A stretch of DNA of 32,583 nt from Acidiphilium sp. CAG:727 (GTDB lineage: Bacteria > Bacillota > Clostridia > Christensenellales > Borkfalkiaceae), in NCBI GenBank assembly GCA_000437515.1, contig FR898416.1:1-32583 (forward strand). Reading direction: 5' to 3'. The position numbers were made by a program, and so were the translations under genes. Every line of letters begins with the position of its first letter. Within the stretch, counting starts at the first letter, position 1. Below the pieces are notes generated by a model. The model made no database searches. It saw only the letters and a list, made by a program, of their open reading frames with translations, and was not told the DNA's origin. Below, piece after piece: positions 6,691 to 13,628 of the stretch.

Positions 6691-8136
6691 ATGCAGAAAA
6701 GAAATTTAACTCTTTTGACCGATTTATACGAACTCACGATGATGAACGGCTATTATCTTAAAGGCAAAAAAGACCAGATAGCCGTTTTCGACGTGTTTTT
6801 CAGACAAAACGAATTAATAACGTATTCGCTGTCGGCGGGGCTCGAACAAGCCGTAGACTACGTACTCGGCATCAACTTCGACGACGAAGAAATCGAATAC
6901 CTCCGTTCGCTCGGCATTTTTGACGACGGCTTTTTAGAGTATCTGAAAACCCTTAAATTCACGGGCGATATATACGCCGTTCCCGAAGGAACGGTCGTTT
7001 TCCCGGGAGAGCCGATATTCACCGTAAAAGCGCCCGTCATTCAGGCGCAACTTATCGAAGCCGCCGTCCTTAACATAATCAATCATCAGACCCTTATAGC
7101 GACGAAGGCGGCTAAAATAACCGCCGCAGCCAAGGGCGACAACGTTATGGAGTTCGGGCTTCGCCGCGCGCAGGGTCCCGACGCCGGTATATACGGCGCA
7201 AGGGCGGCGATTATAGGCGGATGTTCGTCGACGTCAAACGTCCTTGCGGGCAAGGAATTCGGCGTTAAAGTTGCCGGTACGCACGCCCACAGTTGGGTTA
7301 TGGACTTCCCGTCCGAATACGAAGCCTTCCGCGCTTACGCGGACGTATACCCCGACGCCACCCTGCTTCTGGTAGACACTTACGATACCTTAAAAAGCGG
7401 TATTCCCAACGCGATAAAGGTCTTTGACGAACTCAGGGCGAAAGGCAAAAAACCGCTCGGAATACGTATAGATTCGGGCGATCTGGCATACGCTACGAAG
7501 ATGGCGAGAAAAATGCTCGACGACGCCGGTTATCCCGACGCGATTATCTGCGCTTCCGGCGACCTGGACGAAAGACTCGTTCAGAGCCTTAAACAACAGG
7601 GCGCGAAAATAAACAGTTGGGGCATAGGCACAAAACTCATAACGAGCGCGGATATGCCTTCTCTCGGAGGAGTTTACAAACTCGCGGCGGTCGAAAAAGA
7701 CGGCAAACTTATTCCCAAGATCAAAGTTTCCGACAACACGGCAAAGATAACCAACCCCGGCTTCAAGACGGTTTACCGGATATACGACGGGGCTACGGGT
7801 AAAGCCGAAGCCGACCTGATCGCGCTTCGCGACGAAAAAATCGACTTTACGAAACCCCTTACCGTCTATCACCCGACCGAACGCTGGAAGTCTACGACTT
7901 TCACCGATTATACCGTTCGCGAACTACCCGTAAAAGTGGTCGAAAACGGAAAATCGGTTTACGACTTCCCAAAACTCGCCGATATATCGGCTTACGCCAA
8001 AAAAGACGTAGATACTTTCTGGGACGAATACAAACGTCTGGATCAGCCGCATATTTTCAAAGTCGATTTGTCGGACGGACTTTACGCCCTTAAATCGGAT
8101 ATGTTAAAGCGAGTAAGAAACGGAGAAATTCTTTAA
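6691..8136 (+). CDS. pncB: Nicotinate phosphoribosyltransferase
   Basis: Encodes 481 residues, the usual length. It makes nicotinate mononucleotide from nicotinate and PRPP, the first step of the Preiss-Handler route of NAD salvage. Typical features in order: L-L-T-D-L-Y-E-L-T-M near residue 8, G-E-P-I-F-T-V near 106, F-G-L-R-R-A-Q-G-P-D at 155-164, G-G-C-S-S-T-S-N-V-L-A-G near 176-187 and G-T-H-A-H-S-W at 196-202, then G-I-R-I-D-S-G-D-L-A near 252. The ribosome binding site (AAGG) is modest. It lies 19 nt after the membrane-protein gene and 3 nt before lspA, so lspA and the pseudouridine synthase are probably cotranscribed with it. Confidence 0.95.
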   Translation: MQKRNLTLLTDLYELTMMNGYYLKGKKDQIAVFDVFFRQNELITYSLSAGLEQAVDYVLGINFDDEEIEYLRSLGIFDDGFLEYLKTLKFTGDIYAVPEGTVVFPGEPIFTVKAPVIQAQLIEAAVLNIINHQTLIATKAAKITAAAKGDNVMEFGLRRAQGPDAGIYGARAAIIGGCSSTSNVLAGKEFGVKVAGTHAHSWVMDFPSEYEAFRAYADVYPDATLLLVDTYDTLKSGIPNAIKVFDELRAKGKKPLGIRIDSGDLAYATKMARKMLDDAGYPDAIICASGDLDERLVQSLKQQGAKINSWGIGTKLITSADMPSLGGVYKLAAVEKDGKLIPKIKVSDNTAKITNPGFKTVYRIYDGATGKAEADLIALRDEKIDFTKPLTVYHPTERWKSTTFTDYTVRELPVKVVENGKSVYDFPKLADISAYAKKDVDTFWDEYKRLDQPHIFKVDLSDGLYALKSDMLKRVRNGEIL

Positions 8137-8139
8137 TCT

Positions 8140-8712
8140 ATGTGGTACGCGTTGTTGTTGGTCGGCGTGGTTTTCTTCGACCAATTTTCCAAAATCTTAG
8201 TTGCCGCGGTCGCGGGCTCTGCGGGAAATACGCCCGACGGCGGAGTTCATATCTGCTGGGTTATAGATAATTTCTTCGAGATTTCTTATTGCGAGAACAA
8301 CGAGGGAATGATGGGGCTGTTTCCCGAAGTGTCGAATATTATCTTCATCGTCGCTTCGATAATCATTCTTATAGGTATCTGCGTATATCTTGCCGTATCG
8401 AAACACCGCGGGAAATGGGTAAACACCGCTCTTATGCTCGTAATGGGCGGCGCGGTAGGCAATCTTATCGACCGCATAATTACCGAATACGTGAGAGATT
8501 TTATCCATATAATAATAAAAATCGGCGGGAAAGAGATATTCCCGTACGTTTTCAACGTAGCCGACGTCGCGTTGGTTATAGGGGCGATAATGCTCGTTAT
8601 TTATATTCTGTTTATCGGTAAAGACGCCGTTTTCAGACGTAAGAAAAAAGACGGCGACGATAAAACGGAAACCGCCGCCGACGCCGCGAAAACTACCGGA
8701 CCTCAAAAATGA
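8140..8712 (+). CDS. lspA: Lipoprotein signal peptidase (signal peptidase II)
   Basis: Encodes 190 residues with four predicted membrane helices. It cuts prolipoprotein signal peptides before the lipidated cysteine. The two catalytic aspartates are visible in G-N-L-I-D-R (near residue 111) and F-N-V-A-D-V-A (near 143). V-F-F-D-Q-F-S-K near residue 15 matches the family D-Q-x-x-K motif. The usual N-x-G-A-A-F-G segment is replaced by N-N-E-G-M-M-G, an unusual form. The C-terminal tail of about 25 charged residues is longer than in many homologues. Substrates in this window include the lipoproteins at 122 and 15287. The last four bases overlap the next start (ATGA), so the two are translationally coupled. 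Confidence 0.9.
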   Translation: MWYALLLVGVVFFDQFSKILVAAVAGSAGNTPDGGVHICWVIDNFFEISYCENNEGMMGLFPEVSNIIFIVASIIILIGICVYLAVSKHRGKWVNTALMLVMGGAVGNLIDRIITEYVRDFIHIIIKIGGKEIFPYVFNVADVALVIGAIMLVIYILFIGKDAVFRRKKKDGDDKTETAADAAKTTGPQK

Positions 8713-9605
8713 AAACCGAAATTTTTACGGCGGAAACGCAGGAAAGGCTTGACGTTTATCTGACCGAAAAATTAAATAAAACCCGTTCTGCCGTAAAAAA
8801 ACTTATCGCCGACGGACTGATAACCGTCAACGGCAAGACCGAGAAAGCGGGTAAAGTCGTAAAATGCGGCGACGAGATTTCGGCGACGCTGCCCGACCCC
8901 GTTCCGCTTGACTTAACGCCCGAAAATCTGCCTTTGGATATAGTCTATCAGGACGAAGACGTGGCGGTAATCAATAAAGCGCAGGGGGTTACGGTTCACG
9001 CGGGCAACGGAACTCACGGTTCTACGCTCGTAAACGCGCTTTTATACCATTTAGACAGTTTAAGCGGCATAAACGGCGTGATACGCCCGGGTATAGTGCA
9101 TAGAATAGACAAAGACACGTCGGGTCTTTTAGTGGTTGCGAAAAACGACGCCTCGCACCTGTCGCTTTCCGATCAGATAAAGAACAAGACCTGCGCGAGG
9201 ATTTATTACGCGCTCGTCGAAGGCGTGGTTAAAACCGACAAGGGCGAAATAGAAACGTATATCGGCAGAAGCGATAAAAACCGCACCATGATGGCGGTTA
9301 CAGACCACGGACGTAAAGCGATTACCGATTACGAAACGGTAAAGAGATTTTCGTCGTACACGCTTATGCGTTTCAGCCTTAAAACGGGGCGTACGCACCA
9401 GATAAGAGTACATTGTAAATATATAGGGCATCCGATAGTGGGCGACCCCGTATACGGGTATAAAACGCAGAAATTCAAGTTAAACGGGCAATTGTTGCAC
9501 GCCGCAGAACTCGCTTTTAATCACCCCCGCACGGGCGAGCGTATGACGTTTACCGCTCCCTTGCCCGATTATTTCGAAGCGGTTCTCAAAAAACTCGAAA
9601 AATAA
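8709..9605 (+). CDS. rluD: RluA/RluD-family ribosomal RNA pseudouridine synthase
   Basis: Encodes 298 residues. It isomerises specific uridines to pseudouridine, most likely in 23S rRNA. An N-terminal S4 RNA-binding domain (about residues 13-60) is followed by the catalytic domain with H-R-I-D-K-D-T-S-G-L at 131-140; the aspartate at 134 is the catalytic residue. Later motifs are R-T-H-Q-I-R-V-H and G-H-P-I-V-G-D near 228-245. The order lspA-rlu is common in Firmicutes. The exact target (RluD-like or another paralogue) cannot be settled from sequence alone. Confidence 0.93.
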   Translation: MKTEIFTAETQERLDVYLTEKLNKTRSAVKKLIADGLITVNGKTEKAGKVVKCGDEISATLPDPVPLDLTPENLPLDIVYQDEDVAVINKAQGVTVHAGNGTHGSTLVNALLYHLDSLSGINGVIRPGIVHRIDKDTSGLLVVAKNDASHLSLSDQIKNKTCARIYYALVEGVVKTDKGEIETYIGRSDKNRTMMAVTDHGRKAITDYETVKRFSSYTLMRFSLKTGRTHQIRVHCKYIGHPIVGDPVYGYKTQKFKLNGQLLHAAELAFNHPRTGERMTFTAPLPDYFEAVLKKLEK

Positions 9606-9640
9606 AAGCCGCTACGTAGATTTAAGATTAAATTTTCAAC

Positions 9641-9835
9641 TCCGCGGTACCCCACCCTTCCGGGAGATGTTTCGCTCACGCTCAACATGACACTCAACAA
9701 GCACGTCATCGCGAGCGTAAGCGTGGCGATCCCCGCATTAAAAGTCGGAGTGGCTACATAGGCGGCGTACTCCAATCCTCGGGTTTGCCACGACCCGCAA
9801 GGGGTCTCGCAAAGACAGTTACGTCATCCTGTCAA
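9641..9835. repeat. REP-like palindromic repeat patch 1
   Basis: The unit at 9704-9734 (CGTCATCGCGAGCG...) recurs almost exactly at 12012-12040. It is followed by a hairpin with GGAGT/ACTCC arms, the word ATTGGAGTACG in inverted orientation, and a CACGACCC/GGGTC palindrome ending in a TCGCAAAGAC half (9789-9815). No protein is encoded. The style matches the short interspersed TCATTGCGAGCGAAGC-type repeats found in many bacterial genomes. Confidence 0.7.
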
Positions 9836-9851
9836 TAACGATATAAAGCAA

Positions 9852-9882
9852 CCCCGAAAGCGAAAATTTTTCGCTTTCGGGG
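9852..9882 (-). terminator. Bidirectional intrinsic terminator
   Basis: A stem of about 14 bp has CCCCGAAAGCG and CGCTTTCGGGG arms and a very short AT loop. On the plus strand it is followed by TTTTGCTTTTT. It closes the veg transcript and can also stop read-through from the pncB-lspA-rlu run. Confidence 0.85.
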
Positions 9883-9891
9883 TTTTGCTTT

Positions 9892-10137
9892 TTATATCCT
9901 GTTCAATTTTTTTAACCGGACGTTACCGCACATTACCTCGGCGTAAGAAAAACTCGTTTTACCTTTGAAGTCGCCGTCGGGACGGACGGTAAACAACGCG
10001 GGGTAAACGCTCGTTAAAGTTCCGCTGTAGGTTACGAATTTATTTCTGCCGAGCGCGACTTGAACGCTCACCTCTTCGCCGCGGCACGCCGCAATCAATC
10101 TTTTTACTTTACTTATATCGCCCGTCGATTTTATCAT
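9892..10137 (-). CDS. veg: Veg family protein
   Basis: Encodes 81 residues, the usual length. Veg is a small, very abundant protein of Gram-positive bacteria linked in Bacillus to biofilm control and spore outgrowth; its biochemical role is not settled. The match lies in the pattern I-x-x-V-K-x-x-x-x-x-x-x-G-x-x-V, L-G-R-N-K and S-G-T-L-T-S-V-Y-P-A-L-F-T-V, followed by F-S-Y-A-E-V near the C-terminus, as in Bacillus (S-Y-S-Y-A-D). The start has no clear ribosome binding site. The gene follows the acidic zinc-ribbon gene by 31 nt and probably shares its transcript. Confidence 0.85.
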   Translation of the reverse strand: MIKSTGDISKVKRLIAACRGEEVSVQVALGRNKFVTYSGTLTSVYPALFTVRPDGDFKGKTSFSYAEVMCGNVRLKKLNRI

Positions 10138-10168
10138 ACGAGCGTATTATCGACGACTTATACCCGGA

Positions 10169-10699
10169 TTATACGTCGTAATCGTCGCGTTCGTCTTCGT
10201 CCTCTTCTTCGTCTTCTTCGCTGTACTCGCCGATGTCGGTAGGATATTCGAAGTCGTCATCGTCGTCGTGAACGCCGTCGTCGTAGTAATCGTCGTCCTG
10301 CTCTTCTTCGTCGTCAAAAAGTTCTTTGGCTTCTTCCTCTTCGAGTTGCGAAAGCGAAAGCATCGCTTCTTCGTCGTCGCCCTGATTGCTTATCGCTTCT
10401 TTTTCGTCCTCGTCGAGATAGTTTCTCCACTCTTCGTCGTTGTCGGGATCGTCCTCGCTCGTTTCTTCGCGTTCCTTTTCGGCGCGAGCCTCTCTGCACT
10501 CCTCGCACATCTCTTCGCCGTCGTCGATAAAGTTACGTTTGCAGATCGGGCAAAGGACCTGATCCTGATCGTCGTCGCCGTCGAGCGCGGCAAATTTTAT
10601 CTGCGGTCCGATTTTGAGTTCAGCCTTACAAACGTCGCAGTACGGCTCGCCTTCGAGCATGTAGTTAAGGTCGCACCTCGGACATTTTACGTATTTCAT
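10169..10699 (-). CDS. Double zinc-ribbon protein with very acidic C-terminus
   Basis: Encodes 177 residues; I do not recognise a named family. Two zinc ribbons of the same form, Cys-x2-Cys, 11 residues, Cys-x2-Cys, lie at residues 6-24 (C6, C9, C21, C24) and 50-68 (C50, C53, C65, C68). From residue 70 the chain is mostly Asp and Glu, including several runs, and ends D-D-Y-D-V. This suggests a binding partner that is basic, such as a nucleic-acid-binding protein, but that is inference. The start at 10699 has GGGAGA 5 nt upstream; the longer ATG at 10783 lies in the leader. A small hairpin (GCCCGAA/TTCGGGC, 10714-10731) sits just before the ribosome binding site. It probably forms a transcript with veg. 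Confidence 0.75.
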   Translation of the reverse strand: MKYVKCPRCDLNYMLEGEPYCDVCKAELKIGPQIKFAALDGDDDQDQVLCPICKRNFIDDGEEMCEECREARAEKEREETSEDDPDNDEEWRNYLDEDEKEAISNQGDDEEAMLSLSQLEEEEAKELFDDEEEQDDDYYDDGVHDDDDDFEYPTDIGEYSEEDEEEDEDERDDYDV

Positions 10700-10825
10700 T
10701 TTATTCTCCCTGTCGCCCGAAAAAGTTCGGGCTTTATATAATATATATCCGAATTTTAATTTTATGTGCAAAATAACACGCACAAAAAATACGCATAAAC
10801 CGCTTTCGGCGATTCACGCGCATAT

Positions 10826-10853
10826 ATTATAGCATAATATTTTTATTTGTAAA
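10826..10853 (-). promoter_or_regulatory. Promoter of the zinc-ribbon gene and veg
   Basis: On the minus strand TTTACA (10848-10853) and TATAAT (10826-10831) are 16 nt apart. The leader would be about 120 nt. A second, weaker pair (TTGCAC and an AT-rich -10) lies closer to the gene. Confidence 0.6.
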
Positions 10854-10885
10854 CTGTTTTATATAACCAAAACGAATTTTTTCAG

Positions 10886-11185
10886 TTATTTTTTCAAAAA
10901 ATCTATCAAAGATTTCTTTTTATCCGAAGATAAATTTTCAAGCAAACGTTCTATCTCCCGATTTTCGTCATAATCGTAAAAATCGTCGCTAAAAAACCTT
11001 GCCACCGAAAAATTACAGATTTCTAACACCTGAAATAAGTTTTCTATCGACAGTTGAAAACGCCCGCGTTCAACCATACCAATGTATTGCGCGCTTTTAC
11101 CCATTCTCAAACTTAATTCTCTTGCCGATAAATTAGCCTTATTCCTGACGTAACCGAGTCTTACTAAAAACTCTTTATAATCCAT
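10886..11185 (-). CDS. XRE-family helix-turn-helix regulator
   Basis: Encodes 99 residues. An XRE/Cro-type DNA-binding domain covers about residues 8-66, with L-S-L-R-M-G-K-S-A-Q-Y-I-G-M-V-E-R-G-R as the helix-turn-helix and S-I-E-N-L-F-Q-V-L-E after it. A short charged tail follows (E-I-E-R-L-L-E-N-L-S-S-D-K-K), perhaps a dimerisation helix. Start 11185 has GGTGGAA upstream. The gene is divergent from the SLOG-like gene at 11354. Both are AT-rich compared with their neighbours, suggesting a shared acquisition and that the regulator controls one or both promoters in the 168-nt gap. Confidence 0.8.
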   Translation of the reverse strand: MDYKEFLVRLGYVRNKANLSARELSLRMGKSAQYIGMVERGRFQLSIENLFQVLEICNFSVARFFSDDFYDYDENREIERLLENLSSDKKKSLIDFLKK

Positions 11186-11284
11186 ATTCTTCCACCAAGT
11201 ATTTTATATCATAATTATAAGCCCGTATTTCGTAACGCTATGAAATGCAAAAACATTAAAATATTCTATTTATATTAAAAATGA

Positions 11285-11314
11285 TTACACAATGACAATA
11301 ATTTGTGCTATAAT
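11285..11314 (+). promoter_or_regulatory. Promoter of the SLOG-like gene
   Basis: TTACAC (11285-11290) and TATAAT (11309-11314) are 18 nt apart. AAGGAG (11335-11340) follows before the ATG at 11354, a rather long 13-nt spacing. The gap is shared with the divergent XRE gene and is the likely site of its action. Confidence 0.6.
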
Positions 11315-11353
11315 TATGTATATATGTAACTATTAAGGAGTTTATTTGTAAAA

Positions 11354-11824
11354 ATGAGCAGAAGAAAACATCTGCGTTGTAGTTTTTTCGGACATTATGA
11401 AGACGAAATAAGCGAAGAAACAAAACTTAAAATAAAAGAAAAAATCGTCGAGTTAATCAACGACGGTTTCGACATATTTATGATAGGAAATAAAGGTACA
11501 TTCACGGATATATGTTACCAAATTATAACCGACTTACAAAAAATCTATCCTCACGTAAAGCGGATAATTTGCATGTACAGCCCTTGGGAGAATTTAGAAA
11601 TAAAACGACCGAAAGAATTCCCGTATCCGGAATACGAAAAAATAATATACTTATCGCCGGCATATCAAGAACAACGAAGTAAAACCATCTACCGCAACCG
11701 GGAAACCGTAGATATAAGCGACTACGTCGTTTTTTACGTTCAGGATCGCCCTATGAGCCGAACGTACGAAACTTTAGAATATGCTATAAACTTCGATATT
11801 CCTCACTGCAATCTGTCGGAATAG
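11354..11824 (+). CDS. SLOG-like nucleotide-binding protein (YpsA/DUF1273-like)
   Basis: Encodes 156 residues. It opens with C-S-F-F-G-H-Y, the start seen in small Firmicutes SLOG proteins (C-x-F-F-G-H-R). I-G-N-K-G-T-F-T-D-I-C near residues 47-57 then fits the glycine-rich ligand loop. S-R-T-Y-E-T-L-E-Y-A-I near the C-terminus suggests the second loop. SLOG folds are Rossmann-like and bind nucleotides or nucleotide-derived ligands; several act in defence or stress signalling, others are uncharacterised. The usual arginine after G-H is replaced by tyrosine. It is divergent from an XRE regulator and lies next to a REP-like patch. The specific function is unknown. Confidence 0.7.
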   Translation: MSRRKHLRCSFFGHYEDEISEETKLKIKEKIVELINDGFDIFMIGNKGTFTDICYQIITDLQKIYPHVKRIICMYSPWENLEIKRPKEFPYPEYEKIIYLSPAYQEQRSKTIYRNRETVDISDYVVFYVQDRPMSRTYETLEYAINFDIPHCNLSE

Positions 11825-11867
11825 TTCATAACACGTGATTTTATACACTATCTTTTATACAGACTTG

Positions 11868-12125
11868 CCCGCGCAGCCGCTCCGCCGTCTATTGCGGGGT
11901 AAATGTCCCCGCTGAAACGGGGAAAATGTTGCGAAGCGACAAAAGGGGGGGGCGACACTGCCTAAGGTTGCCGCAGTCGCTTTGCTCCTTCGCAATGACA
12001 TGCTTAATAAACGTCATCGCGAGCGAAGCGTGGCGATCCCGAAGATTGGAGTACGGGCGAATATACTTGCCCTTGCCTTCTCTTTGCAGAGAAGGTGGCG
12101 GCGTAGCCGACGGATGAGTTCTCGG
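11868..12125. repeat. REP-like repeat patch 2 (mosaic of three repeat types)
   Basis: Three units lie side by side. First is a GGGGTAAATGTCCCCG...GTTGCGAAGCGACAAAAGGGGG element (about 11896-11949). Next is an inverted pair of GCAATGAC/GTCATCGC units (about 11968-12038), which includes the copy shared with 9704-9734. Last is a GAGAAGGTGGCGGCGTAGCCGACGGATGAG-type unit (about 12070-12119). None is coding. This accounts for most of the gap between the SLOG-like gene and murC; I see no gene in it. Confidence 0.65.
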
Positions 12126-12174
12126 AAGTGTGGTATTTTTCGGACTTTATATGCAGAATATAAATTATACTCCG

Positions 12175-13497
12175 TTATTCTTTGGCAAGGCGGGAGCGGA
12201 ACAGTTCGGCTAAATCGCCAGCGCCTAAAACGAGCAATAAATCGCCTTCGTCGAGTTTTTCCGTCAATCCGGAAAACAACTTATCAAAATCGTCGAAATA
12301 CTCGCCCTTACCTAAATCTTTATATAAATCGAGCGCGCTTCCGCCCTCTACCGGGGCTTCTCTCGCGGCGAAAGTCCTGAACAGATACAGATTCTCAACG
12401 CCGCCGAGTACCTTGATAAATTCGTCCTTCAAAAATATAGTTCTCGAATAAGTGTGCGGTTGAAATACGACGAGAATATTTTTCGCCCTTTCTTTTTCAG
12501 CCGCGGATAAGCACGCCGCAATCTCTTTGGGGTGATGAGCGTAATCGATAATCACGTCCGCCCCGTTAATTTTTCCTATCCGCTCGTAGCGGCGTTTAAC
12601 GCCCTTGAATTTCTTTATCCCCCGCGCTATATCCTTTGCCGAAACGCCGATTTCTCTCGCTAAGGCGCAAGCCGCAAGCGCGTTGACGGCGTTATATTCG
12701 CCGGCAACCGAAAGCGCGATTCTCGTAAGTTTTTTGCCGTTTTCGGTAAGATAAAAAGAATATGCGCCGTTCTTTTCGGTAAGATTTTTCACGCCGTATT
12801 TCGCCTTGTTTTTAACGCCGAAAGTAACGGCGTTTTTTTCTTTATATCCGGCAAGTACGGGATCGTCTATATTGATAATCGCCTTATCCCCCGATTTTAA
12901 GTAAGATAAATAGGCATTTTTGAGTTCGTCGTAACCGTTATAACAATCTAAGTGATCGGCGTCGCAATTAAGGCACAGACAGACGTCCGCAGGAAAATTA
13001 AGCAGGTTCTTTTTATACTCGCACACTTCCGACAAAAACACTTCGCTGCCGCGGATAACGCTGTTAGAAAACTCTTTGTCTTCGCCGCCGATATGGGCGG
13101 TGAACGCCTTTTTTGCGGCGTCAAAAATATGGGCGAGCATACAAGTTACGGTCGTTTTTCCGTTACACCCGGCAACGCCTACGACGATTCCGCAATTTTC
13201 TGCGACCGATTTCAAAAGTTCGGCTCTCGTCATAATAAACAACTTTTCTCTTCTAGCGAAGGCGAGTTCACAGTTGTCTTCTTTAATCGCGTCGGAATAG
13301 ACTACGACCTGCGCGCCTTCTGCGTTTTTTTCGCTATGCCCTATAAAAACCGACGCGCCGAGCCTTTTCAATTCTTCGGTATAAACCGAATCGCGCGCGT
13401 CGCTTCCGCTGACGGTAAAACCCATGCGGAGCATATATTTTGCAAGGCTCGAAAGACTTACACCGCCGATACCGATAAAATGCACTCTGAACGACAT
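12175..13497 (-). CDS. murC: UDP-N-acetylmuramate--L-alanine ligase
   Basis: Encodes 440 residues, normal for MurC. It adds L-alanine to UDP-MurNAc with ATP in the cytoplasm, the first amino-acid step of peptidoglycan synthesis. The N-terminal Rossmann domain has G-I-G-G-V-S-L-S-S-L-A at 9-19. The ATP loop is G-V-A-G-C-N-G-K-T-T at 107-116. C-D-A-D-H-L-D-C-Y lies near 179-187, F-K-G-V-K-R-R-Y-E-R near 297-306 and D-Y-A-H-H-P near 318-323. In most MurC enzymes the P-loop reads G-T-H-G-K-T-T; the Cys-Asn here is closer to the Asn of MurD/E/F, an oddity that the other motifs outweigh. GGTGG lies just upstream of the start. A TATAAT at 13515-13520 has no good -35 box. Confidence 0.93.
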   Translation of the reverse strand: MSFRVHFIGIGGVSLSSLAKYMLRMGFTVSGSDARDSVYTEELKRLGASVFIGHSEKNAEGAQVVVYSDAIKEDNCELAFARREKLFIMTRAELLKSVAENCGIVVGVAGCNGKTTVTCMLAHIFDAAKKAFTAHIGGEDKEFSNSVIRGSEVFLSEVCEYKKNLLNFPADVCLCLNCDADHLDCYNGYDELKNAYLSYLKSGDKAIINIDDPVLAGYKEKNAVTFGVKNKAKYGVKNLTEKNGAYSFYLTENGKKLTRIALSVAGEYNAVNALAACALAREIGVSAKDIARGIKKFKGVKRRYERIGKINGADVIIDYAHHPKEIAACLSAAEKERAKNILVVFQPHTYSRTIFLKDEFIKVLGGVENLYLFRTFAAREAPVEGGSALDLYKDLGKGEYFDDFDKLFSGLTEKLDEGDLLLVLGAGDLAELFRSRLAKE

Positions 13498-13591
13498 ACA
13501 GCCACCTACCTGACATTATATGCCATAACCCCGCAAAAAGATAACTCCCCCGAAAAATTTCCTCGGATAACCGAATTTACGCAAATACGAA

Positions 13592-13611
13592 AGCCGCCCT
13601 TTCGGACGGCT
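13592..13611 (-). terminator. Intrinsic terminator after the ABC-F gene
   Basis: An 8-bp stem with AGCCGTCC and GGGCGGCT arms and a GAAA loop is followed on the minus strand by TTTCGTATTTG. It lies 17 nt past the ABC-F stop codon. The T-run is interrupted. Confidence 0.65.
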
Positions 13612-13628
13612 CGATTATTAAACGTTTC

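Noticed and set aside
10138..10174. Separate leaderless promoter for veg
   Set aside because: GATAAT lies 8 nt before the ATG but there is no acceptable -35 box, so cotranscription with the zinc-ribbon gene is simpler.
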